From Sulfurospirillum sp. UBA6810 (GTDB lineage Bacteria > Campylobacterota > Campylobacteria > Campylobacterales > Sulfurospirillaceae): 14,130 nt of DNA. A program made the position numbers and the translations under genes. This document shows, piece after piece, positions 7,586 to 14,130 of the stretch. The DNA lies in NCBI GenBank assembly GCA_002469305.1, contig DKEY01000152.1, positions 4,170 through 18,299 on the forward strand. The letters run 5' to 3'. Under the pieces are notes generated by a model, which saw nothing but the letters and a program-made list of their open reading frames with translations, ran no database searches and had not been told where the DNA came from. How positions within the stretch are numbered: the first letter of the stretch is position 1; every line of letters starts with the position of its first letter.

Positions 7586-8544
7586 CTTTGTTTCTCTTTG
7601 TCTAGGGTTTCAAAAATTGTTTCATGTATCATGATATGTTTTTCTAAAATCTCTTTTGCTTCAGTTTGAGGGCTGTGGAGTAAAAAATCAAGTGAATTAA
7701 GGGCGTATGATTGCAAGGTATTTGGGAGTGTTTTCTCAAACTCCAAGTTAAAATATCCCTCATATAGTGTAGAAGGTTTTTTTGCAAAAAGGTTGATTTT
7801 TGCTCCACCCTCAAGAATCTCTACTTTAGCATTTTCAAACCATAAGGTAAGTTCAAAATCAGAATAAGGCAAGTTTTCCATACAACTAAGCAAACCAGAA
7901 GCATCTTTACATGTAAGCTTAAAATCTCCGCTTATATCGTCTTGCAGAATCTTTACATGTAAAGATTCTATACTCTCTATTTTGCCAAAAAAATGAGCAA
8001 GGATACCGAGCATATGGATACCATTGTGTAGCAATCCTTTAGTAAAAATCCCTTGAAAATGCAAAGCCTTTCCAAATATACCATCTTGTATATCTTTTGC
8101 TAGACTTTGAAAAGAGGGATCAAATGTGCGTATGAGATTGATGAGGATTTTTTTCTTGCTTTGCAACAGTAAAGGCTTGATTTGTTTGAGTGCATCAGAT
8201 GTTGCAACCAGAGGTTTTTCACAAAGGATATAAGAGATTTTTTTTACATGTAAGGCTTTTTGTAAGGTAGCGTTATGAAAAGGAGTTGGAGAAGCTATGA
8301 TAAGGAGGTCTATCTTCTCTTTTTGAAGCAACTCTTCATCACTTTCGTAAACATTGACTTGTCCCCAACGCTTTATAAACTCTTCTTGGTTTGCATGATG
8401 AGGCTCACAAATAGCAACAAGCTTACATAAAGGATGTTTCGTGATGGCATGTGCATGTGAAGCGATGTTTGGACTTTGTGGAGAATCAATCAAGCCCCCA
8501 ATACTTCCAGCTCCGATAATGGCACACAAAAGTGGTTGTTGCAT
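7582..8544 (-). CDS. Gfo/Idh/MocA-family NAD(P)-dependent oxidoreductase
   Basis: This 320-residue protein has an N-terminal Rossmann motif GAGSIGG at 11-17, the IIASPTPFHNATLQKAL segment at about 82-98 and the family's CEKPL motif at 108-112 (E109, K110, P111). The following alpha/beta domain has HNGIHMLGILAHFFG at about 178-192, where family members carry the catalytic His region. Members oxidise or reduce ring hydroxyls of sugars and sugar nucleotides, for example forming a 3-keto sugar before transamination. Here the next gene is a DegT aminotransferase, so a ketosugar-to-aminosugar pair is plausible, but the substrate is unknown. The ATG shares one base with the upstream TAA (TAATG), and the TGA overlaps the next ATG. 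Three TACATGTA words lie in this gene, one at the centre of a 24-base perfect palindrome. Confidence 0.9.
   Translation of the reverse strand: MQQPLLCAIIGAGSIGGLIDSPQSPNIASHAHAITKHPLCKLVAICEPHHANQEEFIKRWGQVNVYESDEELLQKEKIDLLIIASPTPFHNATLQKALHVKKISYILCEKPLVATSDALKQIKPLLLQSKKKILINLIRTFDPSFQSLAKDIQDGIFGKALHFQGIFTKGLLHNGIHMLGILAHFFGKIESIESLHVKILQDDISGDFKLTCKDASGLLSCMENLPYSDFELTLWFENAKVEILEGGAKINLFAKKPSTLYEGYFNLEFEKTLPNTLQSYALNSLDFLLHSPQTEAKEILEKHIMIHETIFETLDKEKQR
7946..7969. repeat. 24-bp perfect palindrome centred on TACATGTA
   Basis: Inside the Gfo/Idh gene, twelve bases on each side of the centre (between 7957 and 7958) are exact reverse complements, with outer arms AGAATC and GATTCT around TTTACATGTAAA. 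It encodes the ESLHVKIL part of the protein. With no loop it would form a cruciform rather than an RNA hairpin, or bind a symmetric protein dimer. Confidence 0.85.
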
Positions 8545-9527
8545 TATAATCCTAGGTATTTTTCTAAAAATAAAGCAAAATCTATACCGAAATTTTCGGG
8601 CTTCTCTTGTATTGTTTGGAGTTGTGAAAGTTTGAAATTTTCAAAGCTTCTCAATTGATTTGTCTTAGGTAGAGGAACTTGGCAATCTCTTTTGTTTGAG
8701 GGGATATAAGAGAGGACTTTTTTGCCAAGTAAGAAAGCGGTGTAAAGAGCGACAGTATCTATGCCTATGATAACTTTTGCCCTTGCTATATCCTCTTCTA
8801 AACTCACATCGCTAAATGTCGCATTTTTATCTAGTTCTTGATAGGTTTGAGCTGAGTCTGAGGGATGGAGGCGGATGATGAGGTTTTGGCACTCAAATTT
8901 TTCTTTACATGTAAGAATATTTTTGAAAACTTCTTTTTCATTAAATCCCCAAAAATAGGCATCTCCAAAAGAATTTAGTGCAACTTTGGATGTTGGTTCA
9001 CTCAAAAATAGCAAAGTATCACTTTGTTCTCTGGATTTAAAATTTTTTAATTGGGCAAGAAGAGCGTAGTTTTTGATGCCAACTACATTGGGCAGTTCAA
9101 ATTTTTTCGCTTTTGCTTCACTCACTTTATCGTGTGCGGCTATAAAATCAGGCAGATTATTTTGCCAATTAATTTCTGGATAGCCAAAACGTTCACGGTA
9201 ATTTGTCCAGTGGTCTAAAAAAGCGACTGAGGGGATATGGTGTGCTCTTGCGTACTCTAAAAAATGATACTCTAAGTGATTTTGCCAGCCTGTTGCATAA
9301 AGGATAAGGTCTGGATGAAAAGAGGAGAGTTTTGTAACTATATCCTTTTTATCTTCATGTATTTCTTGGCAAAATTCTTCAAGATGTTTTGCTCTCAAAA
9401 GCCTAAAACAAGGAGAATCTTTTAAACAAAAAACAGAGAAATCTCCAGCGTGTAAAGAAGCTTTGAGTAGTTCTAGTAGGATTTCAGCCCCACCAGCATC
9501 GTGCGCAAAGAGTGCGATTTTTTTCAC
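8544..9527 (-). CDS. Unrecognised protein in the pse operon, possible GT-B-like sugar enzyme
   Basis: I do not recognise this 327-residue family with certainty. The start is GTG, in a GTGA overlap with the pseI stop. The N-terminus MKKIALFAHDAGGAEIL has a beta strand followed by a glycine-rich turn (HDAGGAE at 9-15), and DHWTNYRERF lies at 105-114. The second half has IIRLHPSD (217-224) and IIGIDTVALYTAFLLGKKVLSYIP (about 253-276). That layout, with a strand, a conserved His-Pro and then a Gly-Asp/Ser before a helix, resembles the C-terminal half of GT-B-fold enzymes such as CDP-glycerol transferases and UDP-GlcNAc 2-epimerase/PseG relatives. There is no signal peptide or membrane segment. 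A role as a glycosyltransferase or sugar-nucleotide hydrolase is inference from this and from the position between pseI and the Gfo/Idh gene. One TACATGTA word encodes the TCK at 206-208. Confidence 0.8.
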   Translation of the reverse strand: MKKIALFAHDAGGAEILLELLKASLHAGDFSVFCLKDSPCFRLLRAKHLEEFCQEIHEDKKDIVTKLSSFHPDLILYATGWQNHLEYHFLEYARAHHIPSVAFLDHWTNYRERFGYPEINWQNNLPDFIAAHDKVSEAKAKKFELPNVVGIKNYALLAQLKNFKSREQSDTLLFLSEPTSKVALNSFGDAYFWGFNEKEVFKNILTCKEKFECQNLIIRLHPSDSAQTYQELDKNATFSDVSLEEDIARAKVIIGIDTVALYTAFLLGKKVLSYIPSNKRDCQVPLPKTNQLRSFENFKLSQLQTIQEKPENFGIDFALFLEKYLGL

Positions 9528-10561
9528 GAAATATCTTCAATGCAGAGTCTATCACCAAAGCCCAAATCAGCTTTAGCCTTTTTACCCAAAATCTCTTGTA
9601 AATATTTCGGATGCAGTCCATGTCCTGGGCGAACACTTTTTATGTTCTCTTGGCTTATAACTTCACCTTTTTTTATATCCCGACTCACATAAAGACTTCG
9701 TGAAAATTGACGTCCTTTGATGTTTTCTTCGTTGAGATTGTAAGTAGGCGTTCCCAAAAGTTTCTCAGTATCTCTGATAGCTTGTATCATCGCTTTAAAC
9801 TCACCAATATCTAGTGAAAAATCAGCGTCCGCACCGCCAATAGACCTATCTAAGATAAAATGTTTTTCGATAACACATGCGCCAAGTGCTACTGCTGCTA
9901 TGGGTGCAGTGATACCTAAGGTATGGTCACTAAAGCCCACTTTTACGCCAAAAGTTTTTGCCATATCTGGTATCGTGTTTAGGTTTGCACTCTCAAGAGG
10001 GGCAGGATAAGCGGAGGTACATTTGAGTAAGATTATCTCTTTGTTGCCAACTTCATGGCAGATATTGATAACATCTTCTATCTCTTTTTTTGTAGCAATT
10101 CCTGTTGAGATGATGATTGGTTTTTGTTTGGAAGCAGTATATCGTACCAGTTCATAGTCTGTTATCTCAAAAGAGGCTATCTTGTAAGCACTTGGGTTAA
10201 ACTGTTCTAAAAAATCAACCGCACTTTTGTCAAAAGGCGTTGAAAAGATATCTATCCCCAAACTTCTTGCATACTCAAATAACTCTTTGTGCCACTCCCA
10301 AGGGGTGTATGCTTCTTTGTATAAATCATAGAGTTTTTTACCATCCCAAAGCGTTCCGCCTTTGATGATAAAATCTTCCTTATCACAATCGAGTGTAAGA
10401 GTATCGGCTGTGTAAGTTTGGAGTTTTACAGCATTTGCCCCTATCTCATGCGCTGCTTTTATACTCTCGAGTGCATTTTGGAGATTTCCGTTGTGGTTTG
10501 CACTTAGTTCAGCTATGATGAAAGTACCATCTTTGTTTAAATTAAAATTACCGATTTTCAT
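9524..10561 (-). CDS. pseI: PseI, pseudaminic acid synthase (NeuB family)
   Basis: This 345-residue protein has two domains. A TIM-barrel NeuB domain carries AELSANHNG at 17-25, STPFDKSAVDFL at about 107-118, SDHTLG at 211-216 and EKHF at 232-235; H213 and H234 correspond to the metal-binding histidines of NeuB enzymes. A C-terminal SAF (antifreeze-like) domain begins near 287 and contains the sugar-contacting arginine region VRPGHGLHP. The GGADADFS segment at 242-249 is typical of PseI rather than of sialic or legionaminic acid synthases. It condenses the PseG product with phosphoenolpyruvate to form Pse5Ac7Ac. It overlaps pseH by 14 bases, and its TGA stop overlaps the GTG start of the next gene. 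Cytoplasmic, no signal peptide. Confidence 0.95.
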   Translation of the reverse strand: MKIGNFNLNKDGTFIIAELSANHNGNLQNALESIKAAHEIGANAVKLQTYTADTLTLDCDKEDFIIKGGTLWDGKKLYDLYKEAYTPWEWHKELFEYARSLGIDIFSTPFDKSAVDFLEQFNPSAYKIASFEITDYELVRYTASKQKPIIISTGIATKKEIEDVINICHEVGNKEIILLKCTSAYPAPLESANLNTIPDMAKTFGVKVGFSDHTLGITAPIAAVALGACVIEKHFILDRSIGGADADFSLDIGEFKAMIQAIRDTEKLLGTPTYNLNEENIKGRQFSRSLYVSRDIKKGEVISQENIKSVRPGHGLHPKYLQEILGKKAKADLGFGDRLCIEDIS

Positions 10562-10994
10562 TTTCTAGCTCCATATTGAGGATATTTTCATCTTCATCTT
10601 TTACTTTAAAGCCAAATCGTTTATAAAGTTTTATGGCTGAGAGATTTTCCTTGTAAACTTCTGCTTTTAAAAGTGGAAGCTTTTTGTCTCTAAAAGCAAA
10701 CGCTATAATCCTCTCAAGCAAGACATCACCAACTCTTTTTTTATCAGGATTTGCGTATATCCCTAAAAAATCTCTGTTTAAGTCGATAACACCCAAGTAC
10801 TCATCCTCTTTTTTCACCAAAAAGTAGTCTTTTGAAGTGTCAGATTTTAAAGACTCTATAAACTTTAGATGTGATGCAAGGCTGATATCCTCTCGTGTAT
10901 GCATCCACTTTTTTATTCGCTCATCGTTTCGCCACGATAAAACAAGCTCTATCTCTTTTTCATTTAAGTCGATAAAATTTATATTTTCACACAT
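10548..10994 (-). CDS. pseH: PseH, UDP-4-amino-4,6-dideoxy-L-AltNAc N-acetyltransferase
   Basis: A 148-residue GNAT-fold acetyltransferase. WRND at residues 21-24, followed by KKWMHT, is the typical PseH N-terminal substrate segment. The YKENLSAIKLYKRFGF segment at about 114-129 is the usual GNAT motif B region. The acetyl-CoA loop around KKRVGDVLLE (85-94) lacks the classical Q/R-x-x-G-x-G spelling, which is common in PseH. The enzyme acetylates the C4 amine made by PseC. It is a little shorter than many homologues but carries both ends of the fold. It overlaps pseG by 16 bases and pseI by 14, so it is firmly inside the operon. Functional assignment depends on both the motifs and the context, because GNAT proteins are diverse. 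Confidence 0.9.
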   Translation of the reverse strand: MCENINFIDLNEKEIELVLSWRNDERIKKWMHTREDISLASHLKFIESLKSDTSKDYFLVKKEDEYLGVIDLNRDFLGIYANPDKKRVGDVLLERIIAFAFRDKKLPLLKAEVYKENLSAIKLYKRFGFKVKDEDENILNMELENENR

Positions 10995-11842
10995 GCTTTA
11001 AACTTTTTTGCTTCAAATTTTTCCATCACATTGTACTCATTTGCTTTGAGATACTCATATATATCGTCTTGATTTGAAGCCGTTTTAATCGCCAAAAAAG
11101 GCACTTCCATATATAAAACTTCATGCACTACAACGCTTGGGCTGATGATGGCAAATTTACTTTGATTGAGTAGTTTTGCCATAAAAGAGGTATCTACATG
11201 TAAGGATATATTTTTCTTACATGTAAGAAATTCTTGCAACTCTTTTAGCCCAGCATTGGCACTTGTTGTTACAACACAAATCTGCAAATTTTGAGGTAGA
11301 TTTTCAAGTAGAGGTATGTTTATGCCAGAAGCATCCGTGCCACCCATAGCGATAAAGATATCGTATATTTTTTCTCTTACTTGCTTTTTCTCTTGCCTAA
11401 ACTCTTCTCTTATAAGCGTATAAAGCACACCACAACGAAGTTCGCAGTTTTTTGGAACCAAGCTTTTATATCGCTCTTTGTTTGCAGAGATATTGTGGTT
11501 GAGTAAGATATCACAATAGTGCTTTTCATAAGTATCATCAAAACTCAAGATTTGCACTCCAGTAGCCTCTTTGATAGCTTTTTCATCTTCATATGTTATG
11601 CCATAGTGGTCGATGATAAGAAGTTCTACATGTAAAGATTTGATAAGTTCTATAAGCTCTTGTGGTTTGTTTGATTGGAGGATTTTTACTTCATAGGGGA
11701 TTTTGTTTATGATGTTTCCCTCTAAGTTTAAACAAGCAAAGATAATCTCGTCATCTTCATACTGTGAAGCCAAAACAAGGTCTCGCATAACATGCCCAAG
11801 CCCGATAGAGCTTGAACTGTCACTTCTAATTAGGATTTTCAT
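10979..11842 (-). CDS. pseG: PseG, UDP-2,4-diacetamido-2,4,6-trideoxy-beta-L-altropyranose hydrolase
   Basis: The protein has 287 residues, slightly longer than the roughly 275 usual for the family. The N-terminal GLGHVMRD motif places a histidine at position 17, which matches the catalytic-base histidine known for Campylobacter jejuni PseG. The middle holds the IAMGGTDASG loop (about 165-175) and the C-terminal half holds SPSVVVHEVLYMEVPFLAI, the nucleotide-binding part of the GT-B fold. PseG removes UDP from the diacetylated L-altrose sugar and supplies the free sugar for PseI. It overlaps pseF by 17 bases and pseH by 16. The coding sequence contains three TACATGTA words; two of them are 23 bases apart centre to centre and encode the LTC and LHV of one short segment, which is not a conserved part of the enzyme as far as I can tell. 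Confidence 0.92.
   Translation of the reverse strand: MKILIRSDSSSSIGLGHVMRDLVLASQYEDDEIIFACLNLEGNIINKIPYEVKILQSNKPQELIELIKSLHVELLIIDHYGITYEDEKAIKEATGVQILSFDDTYEKHYCDILLNHNISANKERYKSLVPKNCELRCGVLYTLIREEFRQEKKQVREKIYDIFIAMGGTDASGINIPLLENLPQNLQICVVTTSANAGLKELQEFLTCKKNISLHVDTSFMAKLLNQSKFAIISPSVVVHEVLYMEVPFLAIKTASNQDDIYEYLKANEYNVMEKFEAKKFKACVKI
11213..11230. repeat. 18-bp perfect palindrome centred on TACATGTA in pseG
   Basis: Nine bases on each side of the centre (11221/11222) are exact reverse complements: TTTCTTACA and TGTAAGAAA. It lies 23 bases, centre to centre, from another TACATGTA copy at 11195, making the densest pair in the window. It encodes part of EFLTCKK. Confidence 0.8.
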
Positions 11843-12518
11843 TATGGAGGGCTTTATACATCAGCTCTGCTCTATCCCAATCCTCAAGGGTATCTATGTC
11901 TTGTACCAAATGTCTTGGTAAGAGTGTTATCGTAGAGTGTTCTGCAAAGATAGCTTTCCCCTCGCACCAAGCCTCAGGTGTTCCCCAGTAAAACTGACCA
12001 GCATCGTGATATGCCTCTTCTAAATCTTGGCTGCGAGTGTTAAAATGCTCAGGATAAAACATCGCAATTTTTCCATCATTCACTCTGATTGCCCTTTGAA
12101 TTGGAAAGGGAAAAGTTGTAGCTGAAAAAGAGTAAAGAGATTTGTTTTTTACGAGTTTTTCATATGCTTCTTGGATAAATCTTGCTTGTACAAAAGGAGC
12201 AGTTGCGTAGATACAGCAAGCTGCTTTTATGTCAGTAAGCTCTATCCCACAGTTTTCAATCGCATGTGCTATAACAGGGATAGTGGGTGTAAAATCATCA
12301 GCCAACTCTTTTGGACGCTCCAAAATCTGGGCTCCAAAACTTCCAGCGATTTTGGCTATCTCTTCATCATCTGTGCTGACGATGATTTTATCAAAGAGTT
12401 CACTCTCTTGAGCGGCTTTTATACTGTAAGCGATAAGAGGTTGTCCACAAAAGTTCTTGATGTTTTTTCGTGGGATTCTTTTACTTCCTCCACGTGCTGG
12501 GATGATGGCTATATTCAT
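11826..12518 (-). CDS. pseF: PseF, CMP-pseudaminic acid synthetase (cytidylyltransferase)
   Basis: This 230-residue protein belongs to the CMP-NeuAc synthetase (NeuA-like) family. The nucleotide-binding signature PARGGSKRIPRKN is at residues 7-19, with the usual STDDEEIA at about 48-55 and the HDAGQFYWG motif at 171-179 that distinguishes PseF-type enzymes. The C-terminus contains the DIDTLEDW motif conserved in this fold. It activates Pse5Ac7Ac with CTP to CMP-Pse5Ac7Ac, the sugar donor for flagellin glycosylation. The start ATG overlaps the pseC stop, and the 3' end overlaps pseG by 17 bases, so translation is probably coupled. In the operon it sits before the hydrolase and synthase genes although it acts last, which is common in pse clusters. 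No oddities in length or motifs. Confidence 0.95.
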   Translation of the reverse strand: MNIAIIPARGGSKRIPRKNIKNFCGQPLIAYSIKAAQESELFDKIIVSTDDEEIAKIAGSFGAQILERPKELADDFTPTIPVIAHAIENCGIELTDIKAACCIYATAPFVQARFIQEAYEKLVKNKSLYSFSATTFPFPIQRAIRVNDGKIAMFYPEHFNTRSQDLEEAYHDAGQFYWGTPEAWCEGKAIFAEHSTITLLPRHLVQDIDTLEDWDRAELMYKALHNENPN

Positions 12519-13639
12519 AAGTTACACCCCTTATGCACTTGCAAAATCTCCAAGAGAGTTTCACTTACAAACTGAGCATCCTCTAAACTCATCTCTTGAT
12601 GACAAGGGATAGAGAGTTCTGCTTTATAAAACTCTTCTGTATTGTGAAGTTTTTGTTCTCCAAAAAGTTCTTTATAGTAACTAAACTGATAGGTTGGTTT
12701 GTAGTGTACTTGCACACCAATGCCTCTTTCTTGAAGTTCACGAAAGATATCTTCTTTTGCACACCAAAGAGTTCTATCTAAAAGTATGGGATAGAGGTGA
12801 TAAGAACTTCTTACGCTTACTGGAATTTTGAGTGTAAAAAAGTAAGGATTGTCCTCAAAAATCTCATCATAGTATGCAGCTATGGCTGCTCTTTTTTGTA
12901 TAAAAGTATCGAGCCTTTTAAGTTGGCTTAAACCCAAGGCACAAGCGACATCACTCAAGCGGTAGTTATATCCAAGAGATACCATGTCAGAGTTCCATAC
13001 TTGTTTTTTAACGATACCATGGCTTCTTAAAAGTTTTGCTCTCTCATAGAGTTCTTTGTCATTTGTAGCTATCGCACCACCCTCCCCACAAGTTGTGATA
13101 GGTTTGATGGCATGAAAAGAGAAGATAACCATATCCGCTAAAATCCCCACTTTTTTGTCTTCTATTTGACTGCCAAGAGCATGACTTGCATCTTCTATGA
13201 GGTAAAGTTTGTGTTTGTCACAAAGCTCTCTGATAGCTTTTATAGCGACAGGATTACCTCCAAAATCAACAGGCACAACTGCTTTTGTTTGAGAGGTAAT
13301 GAGGGCTTCTATTTTCTTCTCGTCTATATTTCCATCGTATTTTATATCGCAAAATATGGGCTTTGCTCCACACATCAAAGCGGCATTTGAAGTGGCTGCA
13401 AATGTTAGAGCTGTCGTGATGATTTCATCGTCTTTTTGCAAATCTATACAAGAGTAGGCTACATGCAGGGCTGAAGTGGCTGAGTTCATGACACAAACAT
13501 ACTTCATATCAAGGTAGTCTGCTAGAGCTTTTTCAAACTCTTCAACTTTTTTTCCACCAGTAAGATAATCTCCCCTTAGAGTATCTACAACAGCTTGGAT
13601 ATCCTCGTCGTTGATGGATTGTCTGCTATAAGGAATCAT
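12515..13639 (-). CDS. pseC: PseC, UDP-4-keto-6-deoxy-L-AltNAc aminotransferase
   Basis: This 374-residue protein is a PLP-dependent DegT/DnrJ/EryC1/StrS aminotransferase. The Schiff-base lysine is K179 in SFHAIKPITTCGEGG, the PLP-ring aspartate is D150 in LIEDASHALGS, and NSATSALH at about 52-59 matches the phosphate-binding turn. The HAIKPIT form of the lysine motif is typical of PseC. It transfers an amino group to C4 of the PseB product, giving UDP-4-amino-4,6-dideoxy-beta-L-AltNAc. Length and start are normal. The ATG overlaps the pseB stop (ATGA), and its own TGA overlaps the pseF ATG the same way. This is the operon's first aminotransferase; a second, clearly different one lies at 6284-7585. 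Assignment as PseC rather than a legionaminic-type LegC rests on the flanking pseB, pseF, pseG, pseH and pseI. Confidence 0.95.
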   Translation of the reverse strand: MIPYSRQSINDEDIQAVVDTLRGDYLTGGKKVEEFEKALADYLDMKYVCVMNSATSALHVAYSCIDLQKDDEIITTALTFAATSNAALMCGAKPIFCDIKYDGNIDEKKIEALITSQTKAVVPVDFGGNPVAIKAIRELCDKHKLYLIEDASHALGSQIEDKKVGILADMVIFSFHAIKPITTCGEGGAIATNDKELYERAKLLRSHGIVKKQVWNSDMVSLGYNYRLSDVACALGLSQLKRLDTFIQKRAAIAAYYDEIFEDNPYFFTLKIPVSVRSSYHLYPILLDRTLWCAKEDIFRELQERGIGVQVHYKPTYQFSYYKELFGEQKLHNTEEFYKAELSIPCHQEMSLEDAQFVSETLLEILQVHKGCNL

Positions 13640-14130
13640 GCCTCAATCATCTCCATCAAGCCTTTGGCATCAAGCCACTGTGTGTTGGTTTCAGAACTAT
13701 ACTCAAAGCCCATTTTGACAGGTTTTCCAACTTCTCCAAGCCCATTACATGTAAAGTCATTTGCTTGTGTAAATGTGATACTAGGCTGGATGACATAGTG
13801 GTCATCAAACTCCAATGTCAAGTGACTGTCATCTTTTGGAACCATCACTTCATGTAGCTTTTCTCCAGGGCGGATACCGATGATTTTGACACCAAGGTCT
13901 GGTGCGAGTGCTTTTGCCAAATCAAGCATAGTCATGGATGCAATTTTTGGGATAAATATCTCGCCACCTTTCATACGAGCAAAGTTTTTAAGGACAAACT
14001 CAACTCCTTGTTCTAGTGTAATCCAAAATCGAGTCATATGCTCTTCTGTGATAGGCAACTCTTTTACACCTTCACTGATAAGCTTCTTAAAGAGAGGCAC
14101 AACCGAGCCTCTGCTTCCTACGACATTGCC
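13636..14130 (-). CDS. pseB: PseB, UDP-GlcNAc 4,6-dehydratase/5-epimerase (partial, C-terminal half)
   Basis: The 5' end is cut by the window edge. The frame stays open to 14130, and the ten extra codons before the internal GTG read GNVVGSRGSV, which continues smoothly into VPLFKKL, so that GTG is not the true start. About 165 residues are visible, roughly the second half of a protein near 330 residues. The conserved TRFWITLEQGVEFVL, the GVKIIGIRPGEKLHE segment and the end motif with FEYSSETN are typical of the PseB/FlaA1 extended short-chain dehydrogenase family. The NAD-binding Rossmann motif and catalytic Tyr-Lys lie outside the window. Family knowledge: PseB is cytoplasmic and makes UDP-2-acetamido-2,6-dideoxy-beta-L-arabino-hexos-4-ulose, the first step of pseudaminic acid synthesis. 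Its TGA stop overlaps the pseC ATG in an ATGA junction. A TACATGTA word encodes the TCN of DFTCNGLG near the C-terminus. Confidence 0.95.
   Translation of the reverse strand, partial: GNVVGSRGSVVPLFKKLISEGVKELPITEEHMTRFWITLEQGVEFVLKNFARMKGGEIFIPKIASMTMLDLAKALAPDLGVKIIGIRPGEKLHEVMVPKDDSHLTLEFDDHYVIQPSITFTQANDFTCNGLGEVGKPVKMGFEYSSETNTQWLDAKGLMEMIEA

Larger units (their letters stand above)
3298..13753. repeat. Dispersed intragenic palindrome TACATGTA, ten copies
   Basis: The 8-mer TACATGTA starts at 3298, 5445, 7908, 7954, 8245, 8906, 11195, 11218, 11627 and 13746. On the coding (minus) strand nine of ten extend to TTACATGTA and all continue with a purine, giving a consensus near YTTACATGTARA. 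Copies lie in the HisH-like gene, the methyltransferase, the Gfo/Idh gene (three), the 327-residue unknown, pseG (three) and pseB. A rough hand estimate from base composition is about 0.5 expected in 14 kb. Five copies are read as CAT GTA (LHV) and five as ACA TGT (TC). The region 118-3297 has none. Function unknown; see findings. Confidence 0.85.

Noticed and set aside
1..14130. tRNA, rRNA, CRISPR arrays, insertion sequences, transposase or phage genes
   Set aside because: Reading both strands shows no tRNA-like or rRNA sequence, no regularly spaced direct repeats and no transposase or integrase motifs. The TACATGTA copies are too short and irregularly spaced to be CRISPR repeats.

Overview
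The window is a stretch of flagellin-glycosylation DNA, most likely from a member of the Campylobacterota (Campylobacter/Arcobacter/Sulfurimonas-type bacteria). This rests on the AT-rich base composition, the gene content and order (pseB-pseC-pseF-pseG-pseH-pseI, a PseA/HisH/HisF amidation trio, and a Maf-type flagellin glycosyltransferase), and a flagellin-like C-terminal codon string at the left edge. I cannot name the genus from the sequence alone. All fifteen genes I accept lie on the minus strand, so they read from right to left. Most neighbours overlap by 1 to 17 bases (often ATGA or GTGA) or sit 2 to 10 bases apart, as expected of a translationally coupled operon.

Right part (about 14130 down to 9524): a complete route to CMP-pseudaminic acid in pathway order, apart from the 5' half of pseB, which lies outside the window. 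PseB (dehydratase/epimerase), PseC (PLP aminotransferase), PseH (N-acetyltransferase), PseG (UDP-sugar hydrolase), PseI (nonulosonate synthase) and PseF (CMP-transferase) convert UDP-GlcNAc to CMP-Pse5Ac7Ac.

Middle part (9527 to 5592): a 327-residue protein I do not recognise, with a possible GT-B-like shape, then a Gfo/Idh/MocA oxidoreductase, a second and divergent DegT-family aminotransferase, a 128-base gap, and a GNAT acetyltransferase. The oxidoreductase, aminotransferase and acetyltransferase look like a separate amino-sugar or acyl decoration route, but the substrate cannot be read from sequence.

Left part (5589 to 118): a zinc-finger-tagged SAM methyltransferase, then PseA with a HisH-like glutaminase and a HisF-like barrel, and finally a 667-residue Maf protein. 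The HisF-like protein lacks the first catalytic aspartate of true HisF but keeps the ammonia-gate residues, which fits an ammonia channel for acetamidino-sugar formation rather than histidine synthesis. The predicted product is therefore a modified, probably acetamidino and possibly methylated, nonulosonate placed on flagellin by Maf.

The first 126 bases hold what looks like a decayed flagellin 3' end on the plus strand, followed by two hairpins. The second of these is a good intrinsic terminator, convergent with maf.

The most unusual signal is the 8-bp palindrome TACATGTA. It occurs ten times, always inside genes, split evenly between the two reading frames that can contain it without creating a stop. 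That suggests selection or spread at the DNA level rather than protein-level constraint.
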